Source: Pseudomonas sp. GM78
GTDB lineage: Bacteria > Pseudomonadota > Gammaproteobacteria > Pseudomonadales > Pseudomonadaceae
Direction: 5' to 3'
Length of the DNA stretch: 64,000 nt
NCBI RefSeq assembly: GCF_000282475.1
Contig: NZ_AKJF01000120.1
Coordinates: 45,176-109,175, forward strand
The notes beneath the pieces are model-generated. The model was given only the letters and a program-made list of their open reading frames with translations. It had not been told where the DNA came from and made no database searches. The position numbers and the translations under genes were made by a program. Positions 27,244-37,523 of this stretch are shown here, one piece after another. Each line of letters starts with the position of its first letter. The stretch's first letter is position 1.

Positions 27244-28524
27244 ATGCACCGATCGTTAACGTTTAGAGTTATCGTCTGTTTGAGTAGCCTGGCACCGGCC
27301 CCATTGCTATACGCAGCACCGGACCCCCAGGTCGAAGCACTAAAACAAGAACTCATGGAGTTGAAACAGCGGTACGAAGCACAACAGAACGCGTTGATGG
27401 TCCTTGAACAGCGCGTTCGCCAAGTCGAAGAAGCACCGGCGACACCCGCACCCAAACGCCTGACCAAATCCCCCGCCGAAGCGCCCAGAAGTGGCCAGAC
27501 GGTGGCTGCCGGCGCGCCCGGGACCACCGGTAGTTCCTACGGGCAGTCGCTCAAGGATGATTCGGAGCCGGCGCAAAGCGTTTCCAACCTGTACGACGAG
27601 GCCAGCGGGTTCTTTGGCGGTGGCAAGTTCAGCGTCGAAACCGGCCTGACCTACACCCACTACGATACACGTGCGTTGACACTCAACGGTTTCCTGGCAC
27701 TGGACTCGATTTTCCTCGGCAATATCAACCTCGACCGCATCAAGGCGGATAACTGGACCCTGGACCTGACCGCCCGCTACAACGTAGCCCAACGCTGGCA
27801 GTTCGACATTAACGTGCCCGTGGTCTATCGCGAATCGACGTATTCTTCCGGTGGCGCCGGTGGCGCCGCCAACGGGGTTTCAGACGAAACCGTTACCCGC
27901 GACCCGGCCATTGGCGACATAAACGTTGGCGTTGCCTACAAGTTCCTCGATGAATCGGCCAACCTGCCCGACGCAGTGGCGACACTGCGAGTCAAGGCGC
28001 CGACCGGGGAGGACCCTTACGGCATCAAGCTGGTCGAAGTCCCGGGTAACGATAACCTCGCAGTACCCGAAGACTTGCCTACCGGCAATGGTGTCTGGTC
28101 GATCACCCCGGGTATCTCGCTGGTCAAGACCTTCGACCCGGCCGTATTGTTCGGCAGCCTGTCCTACACCTACAACATGGAGGACTCTTTCAGCGACATC
28201 AGCCCTACGGTCAACACCAAGGTACCCGGGGACGTGAAGCTGGGCGACTCCTGGCAGATCGGCGCCGGTATTGCGTTCGCCTTGAACGAGAAGATGAGTA
28301 TGTCGTTCTCGTTCACCGACCAGTTCGCCCGTAAGAGCAAAATCAAGCCGGACGGCGGCGATTGGCAATCGATTTCCAACAGCGATTACAACTCGGCCAA
28401 CTTCAACATCGGCATGACCCTGGCCGCCACCGACAACCTGACAATCGTTCCCAACCTGGCCATCGGCCTGACCGACGACTCGCCGGACTTCTCCTTCAGC
28501 CTGAAATTCCCGTACTACTTCTGA
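27244..28524 (+). CDS. fapF: FapF, outer-membrane amyloid secretion channel
   Basis: Outer-membrane beta-barrel exporter of 426 residues that passes FapB, FapC and FapE. A signal peptide ends near YAAPD. Next comes an N-terminal coiled coil (about residues 25-60, heptad-like [16 protein letters not shown]) that forms the periplasmic trimer stalk. A Pro/Gly-rich linker and plug lead to a 12-stranded-type barrel ending in an aromatic strand (LKFPYYF, terminal Phe). It is the last gene of the operon and is followed by a strong terminator. Confidence 0.93.
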   Translation: MHRSLTFRVIVCLSSLAPAPLLYAAPDPQVEALKQELMELKQRYEAQQNALMVLEQRVRQVEEAPATPAPKRLTKSPAEAPRSGQTVAAGAPGTTGSSYGQSLKDDSEPAQSVSNLYDEASGFFGGGKFSVETGLTYTHYDTRALTLNGFLALDSIFLGNINLDRIKADNWTLDLTARYNVAQRWQFDINVPVVYRESTYSSGGAGGAANGVSDETVTRDPAIGDINVGVAYKFLDESANLPDAVATLRVKAPTGEDPYGIKLVEVPGNDNLAVPEDLPTGNGVWSITPGISLVKTFDPAVLFGSLSYTYNMEDSFSDISPTVNTKVPGDVKLGDSWQIGAGIAFALNEKMSMSFSFTDQFARKSKIKPDGGDWQSISNSDYNSANFNIGMTLAATDNLTIVPNLAIGLTDDSPDFSFSLKFPYYF

Positions 28525-28536
28525 CCCACGACAAGA

Positions 28537-28569
28537 CCCCGTTGCGACTTCAATCGCAACGGGGTTTTT
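28537..28569 (+). terminator. Rho-independent terminator of the fap operon
   Basis: CCCCGTTGCGA and TCGCAACGGGG form a perfect 11-bp stem with a six-base loop and are followed by TTTTT, 12 bases after the fapF stop. Confidence 0.92.
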
Positions 28570-28583
28570 GCGGTTATATCTTC

Positions 28584-28696
28584 TGTAGGAGCCAGCGGGC
28601 GGCGATCCGACTTGCCGGCGAATGACGCGGTGCAACAGGTAAACCGCAGCGTCTGGTTCGCGGGCAAGTCGGATCGCCGCCCGCTCGCTCCTGCAG
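28584..28696 (+). repeat. Long REP-type inverted repeat of a second family
   Basis: Arms 28584-28622 and 28657-28696 pair over about 38 bases, with cores GGGCGGCGATCCGACTTGCC and its complement and a few mismatches. It differs from the GCGAGCAGGCTCGC family elsewhere. It separates the convergent fapF and activator genes. Confidence 0.82.
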
Positions 28697-28741
28697 GCGA
28701 AGTACGATGGCGCGGTGCGGCAGGTACACCGCAGCGGCTGG

Positions 28742-30067
28742 TTAGCGGATCTGATGCTTGTGCAACAACCGGTAGAAAGTCGGCCTGGATATCCCCAGCA
28801 CCTTGGCGGCGATGCTCAGGTTATCGCTGTGGCGGTTAAGCACATCACACAGGGCCTGGCGCTCTGCCCGGTGCTTGTAGTCTTCCAGCGTGCCCATCGG
28901 CGCGGCAATGGCGTGATGGCTGATCAGCCCCAGGTCTCTCGCTTCGATCTGCCGGCCTTCGGCCAGCACCAAGCCGCGACGTACCCGGTTGGCCAGTTCG
29001 CGCACATTGCCCGGCCAGTCATGCTTGCCCATGGCTATCAGGGCGTCTTCACTGAAGCTACGCGGACGGCGGCCGGTTTCACGGCTATAGAAATGGGAAA
29101 AATGGTTGGCCAGCATCGACAAGTCGCCATTGCGCTCACGCAGGGGCGCGGTCGCGACTTGCAACACGTTCAGGCGGTAATACAGATCTTCGCGAAAGCT
29201 TTTCTTCTCGATCGCCGCCTCGAGATCAACATGGGTTGCCGCCAACACCCGCACATCCACGGGAATCGGCTGACTGCCGCCCACCCTCTCGATGTGTTTT
29301 TCCTGGAGGAAGCGCAACAGGCTCGCCTGCAGTTCAAGGGGCAGATCACCGATCTCGTCGAGAAACAGCGTGCCGCCGTTGGCCGCCTCGATCCGCCCGA
29401 CCTTGCGCTGATGGGCGCCCGTAAAGGCGCCTTTCTCGTGGCCGAACAGTTCGGACTGGATCAGGTGCTCGGGAATGGCCCCGCAATTGATCGCGACAAA
29501 GGGTTTGCTATGGCGCAGGGATTGTCGATGCAGCGTGCGGGCCACCAACTCTTTACCGGTGCCGCTTTCACCGCGAATCAACACCGGCGACTCGGTGGGC
29601 GCCAGCTTGCTCAGTAATTTGCGCAGTTCGCGTATGGGCTTGCTGTCGCCCAGCAACTCGTGCTCGGGCTGATCGATATGAACCGTGCCCTGCCCGCGCA
29701 AGCGCGCCATGCCAAAGGCCCGACCCAGCGTGACCTGGACCCTGGAGACATCGAACGGCAAGGTATGAAAATCGAAAAACCACTCGCAGACGAAGTCCCC
29801 GACATTCTGTAGCCGCAGGACATCCTGATTAAGCACGGCGATCCACTCGGTACCGCTGCGGCTGATCACCTCTTTGACCGTATCCGGATGCTCAAGATGA
29901 AAAGGCTGTAATCGTAACAAGCCCACGTCACAGCTACGATCGGCAGCGTTGTCCAGCGAGCAGCTGTCAACGTCCCAACCCACGGAACGTAATCCCGGTA
30001 ACAGACGATGGCAGTCGTCGCAGGGATCCACCACTAATAGACGACGTAACGCAGGCGCTTCGCTCAT
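28742..30067 (-). CDS. Sigma-54-dependent transcriptional activator with VpsR-like N-terminal domain
   Basis: A 441-residue bacterial enhancer-binding protein. Residues 1-135 look like a degenerate receiver (LLVVDPCDDCHRLLPGL) of the VpsR/FleQ type without an obvious phospho-acceptor Asp at the usual site. The AAA+ domain (about 140-370) has Walker A GESGTGKE, the sigma-54 contact loop GAFTGA, Walker B GTLFLDEIGDL and the arginine-finger region FREDLYYRLN. The C-terminal Fis-type helix-turn-helix is ISRPTFYRLLHKH. It lies convergent to the fap operon, whose upstream region has a -24/-12 motif, so fap is the likely target. c-di-GMP sensing is plausible but not shown. Confidence 0.9.
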   Translation of the reverse strand: MSEAPALRRLLVVDPCDDCHRLLPGLRSVGWDVDSCSLDNAADRSCDVGLLRLQPFHLEHPDTVKEVISRSGTEWIAVLNQDVLRLQNVGDFVCEWFFDFHTLPFDVSRVQVTLGRAFGMARLRGQGTVHIDQPEHELLGDSKPIRELRKLLSKLAPTESPVLIRGESGTGKELVARTLHRQSLRHSKPFVAINCGAIPEHLIQSELFGHEKGAFTGAHQRKVGRIEAANGGTLFLDEIGDLPLELQASLLRFLQEKHIERVGGSQPIPVDVRVLAATHVDLEAAIEKKSFREDLYYRLNVLQVATAPLRERNGDLSMLANHFSHFYSRETGRRPRSFSEDALIAMGKHDWPGNVRELANRVRRGLVLAEGRQIEARDLGLISHHAIAAPMGTLEDYKHRAERQALCDVLNRHSDNLSIAAKVLGISRPTFYRLLHKHQIR

Positions 30068-30410
30068 GTGATTTCCTTGACGCCAAATTTTAGGATTTTT
30101 TATTAAAAACAGTCATTTGGCGGACCTGGCTGTAACGTTAGCAAGAATTTGACGGGCGCTTGTACCGTTTGACTATAGGCCTGGTACGTAAAGAGTTATA
30201 AGAAACGGGTTTTTCCAACAACCTGACGAATGTTTTCTTTCATTGCGCTTTCAACACCTGCTTGTTTGCGCGGGGATTAGAAGAAAGTTGAAATTTCTTT
30301 TGAATGTGTGTGACCTGAACCCCGGTTGCGGGCATCAGTACAAGTAACCAGCCGAACGGTAAGCCCAACCGACGGCAATTGACTTGATTGGGCCTATAGA
30401 GAGACGACCT
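30068..30410. other. Intergenic region with an inverted repeat upstream of the activator gene
   Basis: This 343-base gap is AT-rich. CGCCAAAT (30081-30088) and ATTTGGCG (30115-30122) are exact inverse copies 26 bases apart, starting only 14 bases upstream of the activator ATG. They could be an operator for autoregulation. I see no gene in the rest. Confidence 0.45.
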
Positions 30411-30677
30411 ATGAACGCCCCGCTCCGTGTCAACGAAGCTCTGCTGATTGCCGACCGCGCATTCAAACCTTTCAAATGCGTGGCCTGGGCCCCACAGGAC
30501 GGTAATGGCGAACTGACCCTCACCGTGATCGACCGCACCAACAACAATATTGGACGCAAGCAGATCCCGAGCAGCGCCTATACCGATCCAGCGCAGCTCG
30601 AATGCCTGCTGCAACAGGCGCGCGCCGAGTTGAGCGAAGAAGGCTACGCACTGCAATCGTGGTCAATGCCACAATAA
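30411..30677 (+). CDS. Conserved hypothetical small protein (88 aa)
   Basis: A cytoplasmic 88-residue protein with no signal peptide or membrane segment. The middle (LTLTVIDRTNNNIGRKQIPSSAY) is strand-like and the C-terminal part is an amphipathic helix (LECLLQQARAELSEEGYAL). I do not recognise a named family. The ATG is preceded by AGAGACGACCT, a weak ribosome site, and the frame ends just before a hairpin. It is divergent from the sigma-54 activator. Confidence 0.65.
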   Translation: MNAPLRVNEALLIADRAFKPFKCVAWAPQDGNGELTLTVIDRTNNNIGRKQIPSSAYTDPAQLECLLQQARAELSEEGYALQSWSMPQ

Positions 30678-30682
30678 TCGTA

Positions 30683-30711
30683 GGGCGGATTACTCTGGAG
30701 TAATCCGCGCC
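30683..30711 (+). repeat. Hairpin element GGGCGGATTACTC / GAGTAATCCGCGCCC
   Basis: A 13-bp stem with a two-base loop and one bulged pair follows the 88-aa gene by six bases. The sequence resembles dispersed Pseudomonas elements containing GGCGGATTA. It may act as a transcript 3' end, but no T run follows. Confidence 0.5.
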
Positions 30712-30960
30712 CTTCGCTGGCGTTAGTTAGCTGACTTTTAACTCCAACTGCACTTAAGACGCTTTCTTACTTGAACTTCGGCGCGCCCTTTATTCTTTGC
30801 TGGCTTGCGTTTGGTTCGAAAAGACACTGTTGTGGCACACAACGACCCTCCACCTGTTAGTTCTGACAGTTGTGCATTCAACCATTCAGGGATTGAATAT
30901 TCTCTTAACAGTCGCCACCGCCCAACTTCTGGATCAGGACGACTCGCAAGGAGATGCGTG

Positions 30961-32250
30961 ATGTCAATCCAGTCCGTTCTGGCTTTCCCCGCAACCGTCG
31001 ATCATGCCGGAAAGCTCGATACCACCTTCGCAGCCAAAGGCACCGCCCAGGTGTATTTCTTCGGCAGCACCTCCAGTCTGGCCAACGACATCGCGATTGA
31101 TTCACAGGGCCGGATACTGGTGGCGGCAAAGGTCGCAATGCCTGGGGGCAACCGCTTTGGCCTGGCGCGCTTGCTGAAAGACGGTTCGGCGGACCTGGCT
31201 TTTGGCAATCAAGGCAGCGTCATCGGGCAATTCGAACCGGGCTTCGAGGCCATGGCGGGCAAGGTGCAGGTGCTGCCCAATGGGCACCTGTTGATTGCGG
31301 GCCTGCAATACGAAAGCGATCACCGCACGCTTCCCGCCCTGGCGCTGTTTGACTCGCTGGGTCAACCGGTCCAGCGTTTTGGCGACAATGGCCGCTGTGT
31401 CGTGCGCCTGCCAGGCAACTTGTCCCGGGGCATGCGCGATGTCTGGCTACCCCCGGGAGTACCGGGCGCCGAGGCCTGCAGCGTCGACGTGCAGGAAGAT
31501 GGTCGGATACTGCTGGTGGCCAATCATCATTTCGAACTGGCCGATCATGCCGCCATGCTGATACGCCTGAACGCCGATGGCACGCTGGACAGCACCTTCA
31601 ATGGCCGCGGCTTTGTGATGGTCAGGCACCTGCTGATGAATACCTGGCTCAGCAGCGTGACGGTGCAACGCGACGGTCGCATCCTGGTGGGTGGATCGAT
31701 CAACTTTCCAGAAGAAGGACTGGTGGCGCGTTATCACGCCGATGGCAGCCTGGACAGCAGCTTTGCCGTCGATGGTTTCATGAGTTTCAAGGCCAGCGGA
31801 CAGGGTGCCCAGGTCAGCCAGATCGTCCAGCGGGACAACGGCGACGTGCAATGTTTTGGCAGCAGCCGCGACCCCATGCGCTGCCTGGCGCTCAAGGTGC
31901 ACTCTAATGGACGCCCGGACCATCATTGCAATGGCGGCCAGGCGCACTTGCTGGAAATCGGCCACAGCGGCTGCCAGTGGACCGCCGCCCAGGTGCAGCC
32001 GGACGGCAGCGTGCTGACAACCGGCGCCACCATTGGCGGTGTCGAGGCCGACTTTGTGTTGGGTCGATACCTGCCTAACGGCGAAGTCGATGGCGATTTT
32101 GGCGACGGCAACGGATGGGTGCGCACCCGTCTTGGGCGCAGCCTCGACACGGCCACTTCGATCGCGGTGCAGGATGACCGTAACATCCTCGTCGCCGGCT
32201 ATTCCCTGGACGGCAGCTATCGGGCGATCGTCGCACGCTACCTGGGTTAG
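30961..32250 (+). CDS. Delta-60-repeat beta-propeller protein
   Basis: A 429-residue protein built from about seven delta-60 repeats. Alternating motifs of the type LDTTF--KG and DGRILV-G recur, for example LDTTFAAKGT, LDSTFNGRGF, LDSSFAVDGF and VDGDFGDGNG, with IDSQGRILVA, VQRDGRILVGG and VQDDRNILVAG between them. Such repeats fold as a beta propeller. No signal peptide is visible, so it is cytoplasmic or uses a non-classical export route. AAGGAG lies eight bases before the ATG; a longer frame from 30805 lacks a ribosome site. Function unknown. Confidence 0.82.
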   Translation: MSIQSVLAFPATVDHAGKLDTTFAAKGTAQVYFFGSTSSLANDIAIDSQGRILVAAKVAMPGGNRFGLARLLKDGSADLAFGNQGSVIGQFEPGFEAMAGKVQVLPNGHLLIAGLQYESDHRTLPALALFDSLGQPVQRFGDNGRCVVRLPGNLSRGMRDVWLPPGVPGAEACSVDVQEDGRILLVANHHFELADHAAMLIRLNADGTLDSTFNGRGFVMVRHLLMNTWLSSVTVQRDGRILVGGSINFPEEGLVARYHADGSLDSSFAVDGFMSFKASGQGAQVSQIVQRDNGDVQCFGSSRDPMRCLALKVHSNGRPDHHCNGGQAHLLEIGHSGCQWTAAQVQPDGSVLTTGATIGGVEADFVLGRYLPNGEVDGDFGDGNGWVRTRLGRSLDTATSIAVQDDRNILVAGYSLDGSYRAIVARYLG

Positions 32251-32328
32251 TTCGATGGACTTTTCCTACGCTTGATCTTCTGTTCGGCTTACGGCAAGTT
32301 GCGCGCTTCTTAATACAAGGAGTAGCCG

Positions 32329-33831
32329 ATGTCCGGCTCGATGGCCCAGGCGTTCGCGCACAATTTTCTCGGCAACTCACCGCGCTGGTACAAGGCCTGC
32401 ATTGTCGGTTTCCTGCTGCTCAACGCCGTGACGTTATGGACCGCAGGCCCGGTGGTGGCGGGCTGGTTGCTGGTGCTGGAGTTCATTTTCACCCTGGCCA
32501 TGGCCCTCAAATGTTATCCGCTGATGCCCGGCGGCTTGCTGTTGGTCGAGGCGCTGTTGCTGAAAATGACCACACCCCAGGCGCTCTATGACGAGTTGCT
32601 GCACAACTTCCCGGTGATCCTGCTGCTGATGTTCATGGTCGCGGGTATCTACTTCATGAAAGACCTGCTGCTGTTCCTGTTCTCGCGCCTGTTGCTCGGG
32701 GTGCGCAGCAAGGCCCTGCTGGCGCTGATGTTCTGCTTTTTGTCGGCGTTCCTGTCGGCGTTTCTCGATGCCCTGACCGTGACCGCGGTGATCATCAGTG
32801 CCGCCGTCGGCTTTTACTCGGTGTACCACCGCGTCGCCTCGGGCAGCGATCCGCGCCAGGACAGCGAGTACAACGATGACCAGCACCTGCCCACCCTGCA
32901 TCACGCTGACCTTGAGCAATTCCGCGCGTTTTTGCGCAGCCTGCTGATGCACGGCGCCGTGGGTACGGCGCTGGGTGGCGTATGTACGCTGGTGGGTGAA
33001 CCGCAGAACCTGCTGATTGGCCATGAAATGGGCTGGCACTTCGCCGAATTTTTCCTGAAGATCGCGCCGGTGTCCTTGCCGGTGCTGGTCGCGGGCCTGG
33101 TCACCTGCGTCCTGCTGGAGAAGCTGCGCTGGTTTGGCTACGGCACCTTGCTGCCGGACAACGTGCGCACCGTGCTGGCCAATTACGCCGCCCAAGACAA
33201 TGCCGAGCGCACTTCACGCCAGCGTGCAGCGTTGCTCGTGCAGGGTGTGGCAGCCCTGATCCTGATTGCCGGGCTGGCCTTTCACGTGGCGGAAGTGGGC
33301 CTGATCGGGCTGATGGTGATTGTGCTGATCACCGCGTTCACCGGCATCACCGACGAGCACCGCCTGGGCAACGCGTTCAAGGACGCCATGCCCTTCACGG
33401 CGTTGCTGGTGGTGTTTTTCGCCGTGGTGGCGGTGATCCACGATCAACAGCTGTTCACGCCATTGATCCATTGGGTGCTGGCCCTGCCCGCCGAGCAACA
33501 ACCGGGCATGCTGTACATCGCCAACGGCCTGCTCTCGGCCATCAGCGACAACGTGTTCGTGGCGACCATCTACATCACCGAAGTGAAACAGGCCTTCCTC
33601 TCCGGGCACATGAGCCGCGAGCATTTCGAGACGCTGGCGATTGCGATCAACACCGGCACCAACCTGCCCAGCGTGGCGACGCCCAATGGCCAGGCAGCGT
33701 TCCTGTTCCTGCTGACCTCGGCGATTGCACCGCTGGTTCGCCTGTCGTATGGGCGGATGGTGTGGATGGCGTTGCCATATACGGTGGTGATGGGCGTTCT
33801 TGGTTGGTACGCCGTGAGTTTCTGGTTGTAA
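32329..33831 (+). CDS. nhaB: Sodium/proton antiporter NhaB
   Basis: Inner-membrane Na+/H+ antiporter of 500 residues, the normal NhaB length, giving sodium tolerance at alkaline pH. It has about 12 hydrophobic segments and NhaB-type stretches: [23 protein letters not shown] split by a helix break, [22 protein letters not shown], and [17 protein letters not shown] in the C-terminal half. Preceded by AAGGAG at a normal distance. Single gene, followed by an inverted repeat. Confidence 0.95.
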   Translation: MSGSMAQAFAHNFLGNSPRWYKACIVGFLLLNAVTLWTAGPVVAGWLLVLEFIFTLAMALKCYPLMPGGLLLVEALLLKMTTPQALYDELLHNFPVILLLMFMVAGIYFMKDLLLFLFSRLLLGVRSKALLALMFCFLSAFLSAFLDALTVTAVIISAAVGFYSVYHRVASGSDPRQDSEYNDDQHLPTLHHADLEQFRAFLRSLLMHGAVGTALGGVCTLVGEPQNLLIGHEMGWHFAEFFLKIAPVSLPVLVAGLVTCVLLEKLRWFGYGTLLPDNVRTVLANYAAQDNAERTSRQRAALLVQGVAALILIAGLAFHVAEVGLIGLMVIVLITAFTGITDEHRLGNAFKDAMPFTALLVVFFAVVAVIHDQQLFTPLIHWVLALPAEQQPGMLYIANGLLSAISDNVFVATIYITEVKQAFLSGHMSREHFETLAIAINTGTNLPSVATPNGQAAFLFLLTSAIAPLVRLSYGRMVWMALPYTVVMGVLGWYAVSFWL

Positions 33832-33843
33832 CAACACACCTAC

Positions 33844-33926
33844 TGTAGGAGCTGCCGCAGGCTGCGATCTTTTGATCTTGTTGTGAAAAGCAAAGTCAAA
33901 AGATCGCAGCCTGCGGCAGCTCCTAC
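33844..33926 (+). repeat. REP-type inverted repeat of a third family
   Basis: Arms 33844-33875 and 33896-33926 pair over about 30 bases with core GAGCTGCCGCAGGCTGCGAT. The same core recurs at 43098-43149. It lies between convergent nhaB and the HAD gene. Confidence 0.88.
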
Positions 33927-33932
33927 GGGGGT

Positions 33933-34754
33933 TCAGCGTTTCAGGATGTATTGCTCGATTGCCAACGCAGCACCGTCTTCTGCATTGCTCGCGGTAACCA
34001 AATTCGCCTGACGCTTCACCGCCTCTTCCGCCTGCCCCATGGCGATCGACAACCCCGCCACCTGAAACATCGCCGGATCATTGCCGCCATCTCCCATTGC
34101 AGCCGTCTGCGCCAACGGCACTCCGAGGAATTCGGCCAGCGTCCTTAGCGCCTCTCCCTTGTTGGCCTGCATCGCAGTCACGTCCAGATACACCGGTTGC
34201 GAACGCGAGACCTGGGCCTGCCCTTCAACTTTTTCCAGCAACCGGGCCTCCAGCTCCACCAGCAACGCTGTGTTGTTGCTGGCGGCGACGATCTTGTCGA
34301 TGCGGGCCAGGTACGGTTCGAAGCTTTCGACCACCACTGGCGGGTATCCCAGCCCGTGCTGCTCACGCGGCACCATGGGGCCGGTCGAGTCTTTCACCAG
34401 CCAGTCACCGCTGCTGAACACCCAGACATCGATCTCCGGTTGATCGGCGAACAGCGCCAGGGTCGTCAACGCCGCGGTGGCCGGCAAGTAATGCGCGACG
34501 AGCAAACTGCCGTCGGGATGAACGAGGGTGCCGCCGTTGAAGGCTGCCGTGGGCAGGTCGACACCCAAGGCCTCGATCGTCTGCAACATGGCCCTGGGTG
34601 GCCGTCCCGTGGCCAGGCTGAACAACACGCCGGCCTCACGCAACGAACGGACCGCATCGATGGTGCGCTGGCTCAGGCTGTGATCGGGCAACAATAACGT
34701 GCCGTCCATGTCACTGAGCAGCAAGCGGATGGATTGTTGCGACTCGCCACTCAT
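33933..34754 (-). CDS. Cof-type HAD-IIB phosphatase
   Basis: Cytoplasmic sugar-phosphatase-like HAD hydrolase of 273 residues. Motif I is LLSDMDGTLL with the nucleophile and general acid Asp pair. Motif II lies in FSLATGRPPRA, and motif IV in AMGDGGNDPAMF (about residues 217-228). The large cap between motifs II and III marks the Cof subtype. Its start overlaps the zwf stop by ATGA, making it the last gene of the gnd-zwf operon; a phosphosugar or repair substrate linked to glucose-6-phosphate is plausible but not shown. Confidence 0.88.
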   Translation of the reverse strand: MSGESQQSIRLLLSDMDGTLLLPDHSLSQRTIDAVRSLREAGVLFSLATGRPPRAMLQTIEALGVDLPTAAFNGGTLVHPDGSLLVAHYLPATAALTTLALFADQPEIDVWVFSSGDWLVKDSTGPMVPREQHGLGYPPVVVESFEPYLARIDKIVAASNNTALLVELEARLLEKVEGQAQVSRSQPVYLDVTAMQANKGEALRTLAEFLGVPLAQTAAMGDGGNDPAMFQVAGLSIAMGQAEEAVKRQANLVTASNAEDGAALAIEQYILKR

Positions 34755-36274
34755 CCGAGGCCGTGCCAGACGCGACCATCGCGTGCCAGCAGTTCTTCGG
34801 CGGCTTTAGGTCCGTTTTCACCCGCGGCATAGGTCTGCACGCTGGCATCCTGCTGCCAGGCGTCCAGGAAAGGCTGCACCGCACGCCAGCCGTTCTCGAT
34901 GTTGTCAGCGCGCTGGAACAAGGTCTGATCGCCGGTCAGGCAGTCGTAGATCAAGGTTTCGTAGCCGGTGGACGGCTGCATTTCAAAGAAATCCTTGTAG
35001 GCGAACCCCAGTTCGATATTGTCCATCTTCAGGGCCTGGCCGGGCCGTTTGGCCAGCAGGTCGAACCACATGCCTTCGTTGGGTTGGATCTGGATGCGCA
35101 GGTACGTCGGCGCCAGCTCATCGACTTCGGTATCGCGGAACTGCGCATAAGGCGCAGGCTTGAAACAGATGACGATCTCGGTGTCACGCACGCTCATGCG
35201 CTTGCCGGTACGCAGGTAGAACGGCACGCCAACCCAGCGCCAGTTGTCGATCATGACCTTGAGGGCCACATAGGTTTCGGTGTTGCTGTCAGGCGCGACC
35301 CTGTCTTCCTGGCGATAGCCCGGCAGGGATTTGCCATCGACGTCCCCCGCGGTGTACTGACCCCGCACCGAATTGGCCCGGGCCTCTTCCACCGACCAGG
35401 GACGTATCGCGCCGACTACCTTGGCCTTTTCGCCACGGACCGCGTCGGCGCCAAACGCAGCCGGTGGCTCCATGGCCACCATCGCCAACAACTGGAACAG
35501 GTGGTTGGGCACCATGTCCCGCAGGGCGCCGGTGTTTTCGTAGAAACTGCCACGGGTTTCGACGCCGACGGTTTCGGCGGCGGTGATTTGAACGTGGTCG
35601 ATGTAGTGATTGTTCCAGAAGGCTTCGAACAGGCTGTTCGAAAAGCGACTGATGAGAATGTTCTGCACAGTCTCCTTGCCCAGGTAATGATCGATCCGGT
35701 AGATCTGCTTTTCCGTCATGACCTTGAGCAGACAGGCGTTTAAGGCCTCGGCGGTTGGCAGGTCGGAGCCGAAGGGCTTTTCGATCACCACCCTCCTGAA
35801 TGCTTCCGGGTTTTCCTCGAGCAAACCGGATGCGCCGAGACGACGCACCACTTCACTGAAAAAACGTGGCGCGGTGGCCAGGTAGAACACCGCATTGCCA
35901 GTACCGCTGTCGGCGATTTTTGCCGCCAGCGCTTTATAAGTGCTGTCGTCCAGGAAATCGCCCTGGACGTAGCTGATGCCTTTGGCGAGTTTGGCCCACA
36001 AGTCTGGATCAAGGGACTGATCGCCCTTGCCGACTTTGCCGGCCACCTCGCTGCGAATGAAGTCTTCGAGCTTCCTGGCGAAGCCTTCATCGCTGATGGC
36101 GTTGTGGTCAACGCCGACGATCCGCAGGCCATCCCCGAGTAAACCGTCGCGCTTGAGGTTGTACAGCGCCGGCATCAGCAGGCGCTTGACCAGATCACCG
36201 TGGGCGCCGAAAAGGAACAGCGTGGTAGGTGGCGCGGGTTCAGTCTTGGATTTCCTGCGGATCCCGTGGGTCAT
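34751..36274 (-). CDS. zwf: Glucose-6-phosphate 1-dehydrogenase
   Basis: First enzyme of the oxidative pentose phosphate and Entner-Doudoroff routes, oxidising glucose-6-phosphate to 6-phosphogluconolactone. The 507-residue protein has the coenzyme motif GAHGDLVKR (about residues 23-31) and the active-site signature RIDHYLGKE with catalytic His and Lys (about 196-204). It overlaps gnd upstream and the HAD gene downstream by four bases each. Pseudomonas genomes often have a second zwf near hex genes; this is the copy paired with gnd. Confidence 0.96.
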   Translation of the reverse strand: MTHGIRRKSKTEPAPPTTLFLFGAHGDLVKRLLMPALYNLKRDGLLGDGLRIVGVDHNAISDEGFARKLEDFIRSEVAGKVGKGDQSLDPDLWAKLAKGISYVQGDFLDDSTYKALAAKIADSGTGNAVFYLATAPRFFSEVVRRLGASGLLEENPEAFRRVVIEKPFGSDLPTAEALNACLLKVMTEKQIYRIDHYLGKETVQNILISRFSNSLFEAFWNNHYIDHVQITAAETVGVETRGSFYENTGALRDMVPNHLFQLLAMVAMEPPAAFGADAVRGEKAKVVGAIRPWSVEEARANSVRGQYTAGDVDGKSLPGYRQEDRVAPDSNTETYVALKVMIDNWRWVGVPFYLRTGKRMSVRDTEIVICFKPAPYAQFRDTEVDELAPTYLRIQIQPNEGMWFDLLAKRPGQALKMDNIELGFAYKDFFEMQPSTGYETLIYDCLTGDQTLFQRADNIENGWRAVQPFLDAWQQDASVQTYAAGENGPKAAEELLARDGRVWHGLG

Positions 36275-37251
36275 TTTTTCGCAGTCTCCACATGGCCGCC
36301 GAAGCCGAAGCGCTGGGCCGAGAGGATCTTGTCACCAAAGGTGCCTTGCCCACGGGAACGGTAGCGCGAGAACAGAGCGGTCGTCAGCACGGTGGCCGGC
36401 ACTGCTTGCTCCATGGCTGCTTCGACGGTCCAGCGACCCTCTCCGCTGTCCGCCACGGAACCGGAGTAACCGTCGAGTTTCGGATCGCTGGCCAGGGCGT
36501 CGGCAGTCAAGTCCAGCAGCCAGGACGACACCACGCTGCCACGACGCCAGACTTCGGCAATGTCGGCGACGTTCAGGTCGAAACGTTGGTCTTCCGGCAG
36601 CAGGGTGCTGGATTTGGTCTTGAGGATGTCGAAACCTTCGGCGAAGGCCTGCATCATGCCGTATTCGATGCCGTTGTGGATCATCTTGACGAAATGCCCG
36701 GCGCCGGCGGGACCTGCGTGGATGTAACCGCGCTCGGCACGGTCGTCATCGGATTTGCGGTCCTTGGTGCGCGGGATATCGCCCATGCCCGGAGCGAGGC
36801 TTTCGAACAGTGGATCAAGACGCTTCACGGTCTCGGTGTCGCCGCCGATCATCATGCAATAACCGCGCTCCAGGCCCCAGACGCCGCCGGAGGTGCCGAC
36901 GTCGATGTAGTGCAGGCCTTTTTCCGAAAGCGCCTTGGCCCGGCGTATGTCGTCCTTATAGAAGGTGTTGCCGCCGTCGATAATGGTATCGCCGGCTTCG
37001 AGCAAGGTGCTCAGGGTGTCGATGGTGTCTTCGGTCGGTGCGCCTGCCGGCAGCATGACCCACACCGCTCGTGGTTTGGCCAGGCCATCAACCAGGGCCG
37101 GCAGATCGGCGACGCCGGTGGCGCCATCGCTGCTCAAGGTATCGACGAAGGCGGTATTGCGGTCGTACACAACGGTGGAATGTCCGTTGAGCATCAGGCG
37201 CCGCGCAATATTGCCGCCCATGCGGCCCAGTCCAATAATCCCGAGTTGCAT
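36271..37251 (-). CDS. gnd: 6-phosphogluconate dehydrogenase, decarboxylating (short form)
   Basis: Converts 6-phosphogluconate to ribulose-5-phosphate with NAD(P)H and CO2 release. The 326-residue length marks the short GntZ/YqeC-type form, not the 470-residue form. The N-terminal dinucleotide motif is [15 protein letters not shown] (about residues 5-18). The substrate motif is [10 protein letters not shown], and the catalytic Lys lies in [16 protein letters not shown]. First gene of the gnd-zwf-HAD operon, which has ATGA overlaps throughout. Confidence 0.94.
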   Translation of the reverse strand: MQLGIIGLGRMGGNIARRLMLNGHSTVVYDRNTAFVDTLSSDGATGVADLPALVDGLAKPRAVWVMLPAGAPTEDTIDTLSTLLEAGDTIIDGGNTFYKDDIRRAKALSEKGLHYIDVGTSGGVWGLERGYCMMIGGDTETVKRLDPLFESLAPGMGDIPRTKDRKSDDDRAERGYIHAGPAGAGHFVKMIHNGIEYGMMQAFAEGFDILKTKSSTLLPEDQRFDLNVADIAEVWRRGSVVSSWLLDLTADALASDPKLDGYSGSVADSGEGRWTVEAAMEQAVPATVLTTALFSRYRSRGQGTFGDKILSAQRFGFGGHVETAKK

Positions 37252-37523
37252 GTGCTGATGCTCCCTACTACAAATAAATGTGTGTCAAAGGTTATAGCCC
37301 AACGCGACTCATGAGGTTAGTCCAGAGCGTTGGCGTGAAGTTTCCGGGCATTGTGCCCGATCCTGATGGATAACGTCGGGAATCGTGCCGAAGACACAAC
37401 GACCATGAAAAATAAAAAAGTTCCCTTCGGGGGCAAAAGAAATCAAAATTGGCGCCGATAGTAGATCAGCCACCGATTTCGGCGGCCAACTACAGTTGAG
37501 ACACGCCATTTGCGAGGTGAGCA

